Source of the DNA: Alphaproteobacteria bacterium
GTDB lineage: Bacteria; Pseudomonadota; Alphaproteobacteria; Micavibrionales; CSBR16-224
Assembly: GCA_007116755.1 (NCBI GenBank)
Contig: SKHU01000283.1
Coordinates: forward strand, 1-7,234
DNA: 7,234 nt
Direction of reading: 5' to 3'
In this document: positions 1 to 5,509 of the stretch, piece after piece
Numbering within the stretch: position 1 is the stretch's first letter
How the letters are laid out: each line of letters opens with the position of its first letter
Translations under genes and position numbers: made by a program
Notes under the pieces: generated by a model
What the model was told of the DNA's origin: nothing
Databases searched by the model: none
Seen by the model: the letters and a program-made list of their open reading frames with translations, nothing else

Positions 1-22
1 GAAAAAGCGGGGCACAATACAT
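1..22 (-). CDS. Start of an unidentified gene running off the window (7 codons)
   Basis: On the minus strand an ATG at 22-20 is followed by six sense codons (MYCAPLF) before the window ends. The sequence upstream reads AGAGGATTAAAATG, which places a GAGG Shine-Dalgarno core six bases before the ATG; this spacing is the main support for a real start. The gene would be the third in the same direction as flhA and the TMEM43-family gene, about 110 bp after the latter. Seven residues are far too few to identify the product, and a chance ATG behind a GAGG cannot be excluded. Confidence 0.45.
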
Positions 23-28
23 TTTAAT

Positions 29-32
29 CCTC
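29..32 (-). promoter_or_regulatory. Shine-Dalgarno core for the edge gene
   Basis: The minus strand reads GAGG here, six bases before the ATG at 22-20. It is the only reason to call a gene start at the window edge. Confidence 0.45.
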
Positions 33-61
33 TTTCAGCAGGCGCGATTGTTGCTGCATGG

Positions 62-82
62 ATTCCCGCCTCGCGCGGGAAT
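62..82. repeat. dRS3/REP-like palindrome (ATTCCC-N9-GGGAAT)
   Basis: A perfect 8-bp inverted repeat, ATTCCCGC and GCGGGAAT, flanks a 5-base spacer (CTCGC). It lies in the 113 bp between the TMEM43-family stop and the next minus-strand gene start. The core resembles the neisserial dRS3 repeat (ATTCCC-N8-GGGAAT) and similar short dispersed palindromes at gene ends in many proteobacteria, but has nine instead of eight bases between the hexamers. No T-tract follows on either strand, so it is not a standard rho-independent terminator, although the RNA could form a stable hairpin. Only one copy is in the window, so its repetitive nature is inferred from resemblance. Confidence 0.65.
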
Positions 83-135
83 GATAACCAAGAGCGCAAG
101 ACCCGCCTACCGTCTCCACCCCCGCCTCGCCATCA

Positions 136-1140
136 TCACGCCGCAGCAGGCGGCTCGCCGTCATTTTGCGACGCGGCAGGGCTTTCTTCTTGCGGCTCTT
201 TGCGGTTGCTGCGCTGGAAAAGCAGATACCCGCCCAGCAAAATCAGCAGCCCTGTGCCGCCGCGAATCCACCATGTCCAGCGGCGGCTGTCCTGTTCGGC
301 CGCGTCGAAGAGTTCCTCCGCCGTCAGCGCGCCGTCGCGCAAAAGGCGGAGATCGCCGTGTTCGGTCTCATACGCCCCGATTACCATACCGTTCTGGCGG
401 CCGGCAACACTGACGATCAGCGGCCTGATGATGCGGAATTTGATGCGCACATCCCCGATATTCGGCATAGAGGGATTGCCTGCATAAAAAACATCGCCGG
501 ATAGTGTAAAGCGACCCTGCAATTCCTCCGCAACATTCTGAAGATGGGACGGTGACAGCGGATATTCGGCATACATATCCAGATCGGGCAGAAATACATC
601 GTCAAGGCGGAACGCGCCTATTCTGATATCCGGCGCGGCATATGTACGGCTTTGAAACGGCATGGAAGACGGGTTGCGATGTCTTCGCTCGTAAAACCGG
701 TCGGAGTTGATCACCCTGTTCGACCAGACACGGTTGTAGCTGTATCTGTCCTCCACCACCGTATGGCCCGAAGCATCCTGCCGCCGCCGCTCCGTCTTGC
801 GTTCTTCCCACTGATACATTTCAACGATGCGTTGCAGTTTCAGCGCATTTTCGGAAACACCGAATTCCCCGTCCTGCAAAACGGCATCCGTCACGGCACG
901 GCCGGTGATATGGATCAGGCGGCCGTCATTGCCGCGCTCGACCCTGTCTGCGGAAACGGAGACCGCCGCAGATCGTCCTGCCTCCAGCAATCTGGCCTGT
1001 TCCGCCAGACGAGATTCACTCCACCACAGACCTGCCAGCGCCCCCGCCAGCATGACCGCGCCGATAATGCGCGATCCTATGCCTCCTGCCTCGGCCTGAT
1101 GAACGCGGCGTACCCGCCGCCGTCTTCTTATATGTCGCAA
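136..1140 (-). CDS. TMEM43-family membrane protein, short C-terminal form
   Basis: This 334-aa protein resembles the TMEM43 family (LUMA in animals). Bacterial members have no settled function. After a very basic N-terminus (Arg run at residues 5-12) comes one membrane segment (about 23-40). A long, mostly extracytoplasmic domain follows, containing the family-typical 'RIVEMYQWEE' stretch (104-113) and a 'GDVRIKF' to 'VSVAGRQNG' segment (229-251). A second membrane segment (about 288-308) precedes a charged, Pro/Ala-rich tail. From memory, family members usually carry further membrane segments at the C-terminus; this one stops after a single one. The start is TTG, chosen because GGGAGGG lies four bases upstream and the next ATG would fall inside the first membrane helix. 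It begins 20 bp after the flhA stop, so the two are probably cotranscribed. Confidence 0.82.
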   Translation of the reverse strand: MRHIRRRRRVRRVHQAEAGGIGSRIIGAVMLAGALAGLWWSESRLAEQARLLEAGRSAAVSVSADRVERGNDGRLIHITGRAVTDAVLQDGEFGVSENALKLQRIVEMYQWEERKTERRRQDASGHTVVEDRYSYNRVWSNRVINSDRFYERRHRNPSSMPFQSRTYAAPDIRIGAFRLDDVFLPDLDMYAEYPLSPSHLQNVAEELQGRFTLSGDVFYAGNPSMPNIGDVRIKFRIIRPLIVSVAGRQNGMVIGAYETEHGDLRLLRDGALTAEELFDAAEQDSRRWTWWIRGGTGLLILLGGYLLFQRSNRKEPQEESPAASQNDGEPPAAA

Positions 1141-1144
1141 AACG

Positions 1145-1151
1145 CCCTCCC
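1145..1151 (-). promoter_or_regulatory. Strong Shine-Dalgarno selecting a TTG start
   Basis: The minus strand reads GGGAGGG in the 20-bp gap after flhA, four bases before the TTG at 1140-1138. This spacing decides the TTG as the start of the TMEM43-family gene, since no ATG or GTG lies nearby in frame. Confidence 0.75.
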
Positions 1152-1160
1152 GTCTTTGAT

Positions 1161-3278
1161 TTACGCGACCTGTCCCAATGTGCGAATACGCGCGCGCGGA
1201 TGAATTTCATTCTGGGACATGACGATGGTCTGCGGCCGGAAACGCTCGATGATCGAGCGCACATAAGGCCGCACAGCCGGGCTGGTCAGCAATACCGGTG
1301 CTTCGCCCTGCATGGCCATCTGTTCATAGGTTGTGCGTACCGCATTGATAAATTCCTGCAATTTTGTCGGGGCCATTGCCAGCTGTTTGTCGTCGCCGTC
1401 GCCGATCAGCGCCTCGGCAAATCCCGCCTCCCAATCCGGAGACAGAGTCAGCAGCGGCAGCACACCCGCCGTATTGGCATATTGGTTACAAAGCTGCCGC
1501 GCCAGACGCGCACGGACATGTTCGGTAATCATATTCAGATTGTTTGTGTAATTTGCCGCCTCGGAAATGCCTTCCAGAATGCCGGGCAGATCACGGATCG
1601 ATACGCGCTCTGTCACCAGATTCTGCAGGACGCGCTGGATGCCCGTCACGGTAATCTGCGACGGCACGATATCGGCGACAAGTTTCTGATGCGTTTTCGG
1701 CAATTCATCCAGCAGTTTCTGGGTTTCGGCATAAGACAAAAGCTCGGCCATATTATCCTTGACGATTTCCGTTACATGCGTCGTGATCACCGTTGCCGGA
1801 TCAACGACGGTATAGCCTTTGAACTGTGCCTCCTCGCGCAGATCCTTGCTGATCCACATCGCCGTCAGGCCGAAAGTCGGCTCGCGCGTTTCGTCACCGG
1901 GCAGATCAATCTCATCCCCAGACGGGTTCATGCACAGCAGCATATCGGGGCGGATTTCGCCGCGCCCGGCCTCGATCTCCTTGACGCGGATTACATAGGC
2001 GTTCGAGGACAGCTGCAGATTGTCCTGAATACGCACCGAAGGCAGCACGAAACCCATATCCTCGGCCAGTTGCCGGCGCAGCCCCTTGATCTGGTCGGTC
2101 AGCCGCGCCGCATCCGGACTGTCTTTATTGACCAGCGGCAGCAGGCCATAGCCCAGCTCCAGCCGCACATAGTCAATTGCCAGCGTTTTTGAAATCGGCT
2201 CCTCCACAGCGGGCACGGCGGCGGCCTCGGCTTCCTTCTCCTCGCGCTGCTGTGTTGCGGCCTGCGACAAACGCCGGAACACCTGCCATGACAAAAATCC
2301 CGACACCGCGGCCATCAGCATAAACGGGAAAAACGGCACACCCGGCAGCACCGCCAGCGTCAGCATCAGCACAGAGCTGAGCGCCATCGCATGCGGATAA
2401 CGGCTAAGCTGGCCGAACAGCGCCTTGTCGGTCGAGCCGATGACGCCGGATTTGGAGACCAGCATACCGGCGGACACCGAAACGATCAGCGCCGGAATCT
2501 GGCTGACCAGACCGTCCCCGACCGTCAGATGCGTATAGGTATGCGCCGCCTGTTCCAGCGTCAGCCCGTTCTGCACCATGCCGATAATCATACCGGCGAT
2601 CACGTTGATAAAGACGATCAGCAGCCCCGCAATCGCATCGCCGCGCACGAATTTCGCCGCACCGTCCATCGAGCCGAAGAATTTGTTTTCCTGCTCCAAC
2701 TCGGAGCGGCGCAGGCGCGCCTCGGTCTCGTCGATCAGCCCTGCGGACAGATCGGCATCAATCGCCATCTGTTTCCCGGGCATCGCGTCAAGGCTGAACC
2801 GCGCCGAAACCTCGGCAATACGGCTTGCACCTTTGGTGATGACAATAAAATTCACCAGCACCAGAATCCCGAAAACGATAATCCCGATCACAAAATTATT
2901 CTGCATGACGAACGAGCCGAACGCCTCGATCACATGCCCCGCCGCGTCGTGCCCTTCATGGCCGTTGGCCAGAATCAGCCGCGTCGAAGCCAGATTCAGC
3001 GATAATCGTATCAATGTCGCGACAAGCAGAATGGTCGGAAAAGCGCTGAGATCAAGCGGTCTTTCAATAAACAGCACCGTCATCAAAATCAGCACGGCAA
3101 AACTCATCGACAGCGCCAGACTGATATCCAGCATCCATGTCGGCATCGGCAGGATCAGCACGACCAGGACGGCGACCATCAGCAACGCAAAGACCACATC
3201 GCCGCGGATGCTGAAACCCCAGCCGCCGCCACCTGTGCCGCGACCCGGTGCCGCTTTTTCTATGCTGTCGTCTGCCAT
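1161..3278 (-). CDS. flhA: Flagellar biosynthesis protein FlhA (export gate)
   Basis: FlhA is the large inner-membrane subunit of the flagellar type III export gate. It forms a ring that couples proton motive force to export and docks substrate-chaperone complexes. The protein is 705 aa, normal for the family. Residues about 25-335 hold the hydrophobic membrane domain, with the FHIPEP-family stretch RLSLNLASTR (91-100) and the conserved cytoplasmic loop DAMPGKQMAIDADLSAG (164-180). A charged Glu/Ala-rich linker (about 338-362) leads to the C-terminal cytoplasmic domain (about 365-705). The start chosen is the ATG giving MADDSIEK. The frame stays open for 406 more codons upstream, but that stretch is antisense to the kyn genes and unlike FlhA. 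Only a weak Shine-Dalgarno is visible; a GGGAG lies about 21 bases upstream, which is too far. No other flagellar gene is next to it here. Confidence 0.97.
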   Translation of the reverse strand: MADDSIEKAAPGRGTGGGGWGFSIRGDVVFALLMVAVLVVLILPMPTWMLDISLALSMSFAVLILMTVLFIERPLDLSAFPTILLVATLIRLSLNLASTRLILANGHEGHDAAGHVIEAFGSFVMQNNFVIGIIVFGILVLVNFIVITKGASRIAEVSARFSLDAMPGKQMAIDADLSAGLIDETEARLRRSELEQENKFFGSMDGAAKFVRGDAIAGLLIVFINVIAGMIIGMVQNGLTLEQAAHTYTHLTVGDGLVSQIPALIVSVSAGMLVSKSGVIGSTDKALFGQLSRYPHAMALSSVLMLTLAVLPGVPFFPFMLMAAVSGFLSWQVFRRLSQAATQQREEKEAEAAAVPAVEEPISKTLAIDYVRLELGYGLLPLVNKDSPDAARLTDQIKGLRRQLAEDMGFVLPSVRIQDNLQLSSNAYVIRVKEIEAGRGEIRPDMLLCMNPSGDEIDLPGDETREPTFGLTAMWISKDLREEAQFKGYTVVDPATVITTHVTEIVKDNMAELLSYAETQKLLDELPKTHQKLVADIVPSQITVTGIQRVLQNLVTERVSIRDLPGILEGISEAANYTNNLNMITEHVRARLARQLCNQYANTAGVLPLLTLSPDWEAGFAEALIGDGDDKQLAMAPTKLQEFINAVRTTYEQMAMQGEAPVLLTSPAVRPYVRSIIERFRPQTIVMSQNEIHPRARIRTLGQVA

Positions 3279-3289
3279 ATGATCTGTCT

Positions 3290-3319
3290 TTGACTTTTTC
3301 TCCCGAAACCCATCATAAC
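3290..3319 (+). promoter_or_regulatory. Candidate kyn operon promoter, distal
   Basis: TTGACT (3290-3295, five of six to consensus) is followed after 18 bp by CATAAC (3314-3319, four of six to TATAAT). Transcription would begin near 3326 and give a leader of about 100 bases before the formamidase gene. The -10 overlaps the -10 proposed for flhA on the other strand, so the two polymerases would exclude each other. Called by eye; the proximal candidate at 3360-3388 is a competing call. Confidence 0.33.
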
Positions 3320-3340
3320 AGGAAGGCGGCGCAGAGAAAA
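3312..3340 (-). promoter_or_regulatory. Candidate flhA promoter with extended -10
   Basis: On the minus strand TGT-TATGAT (3320-3312) matches an extended -10 element, five of six bases to TATAAT. With a 17-bp spacer the -35 position reads TTTTCT (3340-3335), a poor match, as is common when the -10 is extended. Transcription would start near 3305, leaving a leader of about 27 bases before flhA. I see no sigma-28 or sigma-54 flagellar promoter signature. Called by eye only. Confidence 0.35.
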
Positions 3341-3359
3341 CCCGATTTATCCTGCCTGC

Positions 3360-3388
3360 TTGCGCTTTTGCTTTTGCGGCGCTACCAT
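3360..3388 (+). promoter_or_regulatory. Candidate kyn operon promoter, proximal
   Basis: TTGCGC (3360-3365) and TACCAT (3383-3388) are separated by 17 bp, each matching consensus at four of six bases. Transcription would start near 3395, giving a leader of about 34 bases. The perfect palindrome at 3386-3402 would then sit across the -10 edge and start point, where a repressor would be expected to bind. Speculative. Confidence 0.28.
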
Positions 3389-3402
3389 CTTCGCTGAAGA
3401 TG
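3386..3402. promoter_or_regulatory. Perfect 17-bp palindrome upstream of kyn genes, possible operator
   Basis: CATCTTC and GAAGATG form a perfect 7-bp inverted repeat around the triplet GCT, ending 26 bases before the formamidase ATG. Its size and position suit a dimeric regulator, and it lies in a non-coding leader if the ATG at 3429 is the true start. Regulation of kyn genes by an Lrp/AsnC-type regulator (KynR) is known in Pseudomonas, but no such gene is in this window and I cannot say which protein would bind. It could also fold as a small RNA hairpin with a 3-base loop. Confidence 0.45.
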
Positions 3403-3428
3403 TAACGGATAAAAAAGCAACCGCCGCC

Positions 3429-4211
3429 ATGCAGATTACCGCCACAGTAAACGGAAAAACCTATCGCATCGCCGCACAGGGGTATGATATTTCCCTGCCG
3501 GTGCGGTTTTCCGCGCCGCAACTGACCGCCTTCGGCGCACCGCCCGCCGCGGCTGCGCCTTATGAAACGGACAGATTTACCGGCGATGTCAAAAGCGGCG
3601 GCAGTTGCAATTGCGGCATCTACAGTTTTTCGCCGCATCTGCACGGCACGCATACCGAATGTGTCGGCCATATCGCCGCGGGCAGTCTTTTTATCACCGA
3701 TATCATAAAAGAGAGTTTTATCCCCGCCACGCTGGTCACGCTTGCCGCCGAAAAACAGGAAAACGGCGATATGCTGCTGACCCGCACAGCGCTGGAAGAG
3801 GCGCTTGACGGCGCAAAACCCGATTTTCTTGATGCGCTTGTCATCCGCACCCTGCCGAATAATGACGACAAACGCGGACGCGATTACGACGGCAAAACCA
3901 TGCCGCCCTATTTCACCGCCGATGCGATGGCCTATATTCTGCTGTCGGGCGTGCGGCATCTGCTGGTTGATCTGCCTTCGATCGACCGCATGGATGACGG
4001 CGGAAAGCTTGAAAATCACCGCATATTCTGGAATGTGCCCGACGGCGTGACGAAGATTTCCCCCGCGCTGGTCTCGGAAAATACGGTCACGGAGCTGATT
4101 TACGTTCCCGATAATATCAAAGACGGATATTATTTTCTTAATCTGCAGGTCGCGGCGTTTGCAGCGGATGCCGCGCCCAGCCGCCCCGTTCTTTATGAGG
4201 TGACGACATGA
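3429..4211 (+). CDS. KynB-type cyclase-family hydrolase, probable kynurenine formamidase
   Basis: This 260-aa protein belongs to the metal-dependent cyclase/KynB family. It probably hydrolyses N-formylkynurenine to kynurenine and formate, a role inferred mainly from the kynureninase and kynurenine monooxygenase genes directly after it. The family metal motif appears at residues 70-81 as HLHGTHTECVGH, a variant of HxGTHxDxPxH: the first His is displaced, Asp is Glu77 and Pro is Val79. His197 and Glu222 are candidates for the remaining metal or catalytic residues. The C-terminus (TELIYVPDNIKDG, 221-233, then DAAPSRPVLYE) resembles a subgroup I associate with Bacteroidetes cyclase-family proteins. 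The ATG start matches where the conserved domain begins. An in-frame TTG at 3360 would add 23 residues reading through the palindrome, which I consider unlikely. No clear Shine-Dalgarno precedes either start. It overlaps the next gene by 4 bp (ATGA). Confidence 0.85.
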   Translation: MQITATVNGKTYRIAAQGYDISLPVRFSAPQLTAFGAPPAAAAPYETDRFTGDVKSGGSCNCGIYSFSPHLHGTHTECVGHIAAGSLFITDIIKESFIPATLVTLAAEKQENGDMLLTRTALEEALDGAKPDFLDALVIRTLPNNDDKRGRDYDGKTMPPYFTADAMAYILLSGVRHLLVDLPSIDRMDDGGKLENHRIFWNVPDGVTKISPALVSENTVTELIYVPDNIKDGYYFLNLQVAAFAADAAPSRPVLYEVTT

Positions 4212-5509
4212 CGGAATACCGCATCGGCGCGGATTTTGCGCAACAGCTTGATGATACCGATCCGCTGGCGGCATTCCGCGACCGCTTTCACATTCCGCAA
4301 ACCAAAGACGGGCGCGATGCGCTGTATTTCTGCGGCAATTCTTTGGGGCTGCAGCCCAAACAGACGGAAAGCGCGGTGTTGCAGGAGCTCGAAGACTGGA
4401 AAAATCTCGGCGTGCACGGCCATCTTGCCGCAAAAAATCCGTGGCTGCCCTATCACGAATTTCTGACGGAACATCTGGCTGCGATTGTCGGTGCAAAACC
4501 TGTCGAAACTGTTGCCGCCAACAGCCTGACGGTCAATCTGCATCTTTTGATGGTCTCCTTCTACCGCCCGACAAAAACGCGGTATAAAATCATCATTGAA
4601 ACCGGCGCGTTTCCCTCCGACCGTTACGCCGCTGTCTCGCAAATCAGGTTTCACGATTTCGATCCTGAAGAGGCACTCATCGAACTGATGCCGCGGGACG
4701 GAGAAAAAACGCTGCGCACCGGAGATATTTTGGAGACCATCGACCGCGAAGGCGATGCGGTCGCGCTGGTATTGCTTGGCGGCGTGCAATATTACACAGG
4801 CCAGTGTTTTGATATGGAGGCGATCACAAAAGCCGCGCACGGCAAAGGCTGTATCGCCGGTTTTGATCTGGCACATGCCGCAGGCAATATGGTGCTGAAA
4901 CTGCATGACTGGAATGTCGATTTCGCCTGCTGGTGTTCCTATAAATATCTGAATGCCGGTCCGGGCAGTATCGGCGGTTTTTTTGTGCATGAACGCCATG
5001 CGGAAAACACCGCCCTGCCGCGTTTTTGCGGCTGGTGGGGGCATGACAAGGACACGCGGTTTCAGATGGGGCCGGATTTCAAGCCTATCCGCGGTGCGGA
5101 AGGCTGGCAGCTCTCCAACCCGCCGATTTTGTCGCTGGCCGCCGTAAAATCCGCGCTGGAGGTTTTCGCCGCAGCGGGCGGTATGCGCCCCCTGCGCGAA
5201 AAATCGGTGAAGCTGACAGGCTATCTCGCCTTTCTGCTGGACGCGCTGGATACGGAGGCTTTCGAGATGATGACACCGCGCGATCCGGCGCAGCGCGGCT
5301 GCCAGATATCCCTGACCGTCAAGGGCGGCGGTGGAAAAGCCGTATTTGAAAAACTTGAATCCTCGGGCATCGTCTGCGACTGGCGCGAACCGGACTGCAT
5401 CCGCCTTGCTCCCGTGCCGCTGTATAACCGATATCGGGACGTGTATCACTTTGTGCGGATTTTTGCCGAAGCGCTGGGGCTGGACGATAAAATGCGGGAG
5501 GTTGTCTGA
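4208..5509 (+). CDS. kynU: Kynureninase
   Basis: Kynureninase is a cytoplasmic, dimeric PLP enzyme of fold type I. It cleaves kynurenine to anthranilate, or 3-hydroxykynurenine to 3-hydroxyanthranilate, releasing alanine. The 433-aa length is normal. Lys246 in CWCSYKYLNAGPG (241-253) is the expected Schiff-base lysine. Asp220 and His223 in GFDLAHAAGN (218-227) are the cofactor-binding pair, and the 26-residue spacing from Asp220 to Lys246 equals that in the human enzyme (Asp250/Lys276, from memory). GWWGH (275-279) and SNPPIL (303-308) are further family landmarks. The start is supported by GAGGTG at 4197-4202, five bases before the ATG, and by the 4-bp ATGA overlap with the upstream hydrolase. 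Because KMO follows immediately, 3-hydroxykynurenine is the likely physiological substrate. Confidence 0.97.
   Translation: MTEYRIGADFAQQLDDTDPLAAFRDRFHIPQTKDGRDALYFCGNSLGLQPKQTESAVLQELEDWKNLGVHGHLAAKNPWLPYHEFLTEHLAAIVGAKPVETVAANSLTVNLHLLMVSFYRPTKTRYKIIIETGAFPSDRYAAVSQIRFHDFDPEEALIELMPRDGEKTLRTGDILETIDREGDAVALVLLGGVQYYTGQCFDMEAITKAAHGKGCIAGFDLAHAAGNMVLKLHDWNVDFACWCSYKYLNAGPGSIGGFFVHERHAENTALPRFCGWWGHDKDTRFQMGPDFKPIRGAEGWQLSNPPILSLAAVKSALEVFAAAGGMRPLREKSVKLTGYLAFLLDALDTEAFEMMTPRDPAQRGCQISLTVKGGGGKAVFEKLESSGIVCDWREPDCIRLAPVPLYNRYRDVYHFVRIFAEALGLDDKMREVV
5496..5501 (+). promoter_or_regulatory. Shine-Dalgarno for KMO inside the end of kynU
   Basis: GGGAGG lies within the last kynU codons, seven bases before the KMO ATG at 5509-5511. 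Combined with the TGATG stop/start overlap it fixes the KMO start and points to translational coupling. Confidence 0.8.

Noticed and set aside
26..61. A small minus-strand frame encoding MQQQSRLLKED whose stop overlaps the edge gene's upstream region.
   Set aside because: It has only 11 codons and no good ribosome-binding site, and its 3' end is simply the Shine-Dalgarno region of the edge gene.
1200..3282. Plus-strand frames of 204-330 codons opposite flhA.
   Set aside because: They are shadows of flhA with no recognisable features, rich in His, Arg and Gln.
3365..3377. A short tandem repeat CTTTTGCTTTTGC in the divergent region.
   Set aside because: Two copies of six bases is too short to support any function.
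3400..3405. A minimal start-stop (ATG-TAA) in the kyn leader, as a possible ribosome-stalling element.
   Set aside because: It has no convincing Shine-Dalgarno and its ATG is part of the palindrome; it is probably incidental.
3360..3428. A 23-residue N-terminal extension of the formamidase from a TTG at 3360.
   Set aside because: There is no Shine-Dalgarno before the TTG, the extension would run through the candidate promoter and palindrome, and the conserved domain begins at the ATG at 3429.
3279..4496. The flhA frame stays open for 406 codons upstream of the chosen start.
   Set aside because: The stretch is antisense to the formamidase and kynU genes, the translation is low-complexity and Arg/Gly-rich with no family resemblance, and FlhA begins normally at 3278.
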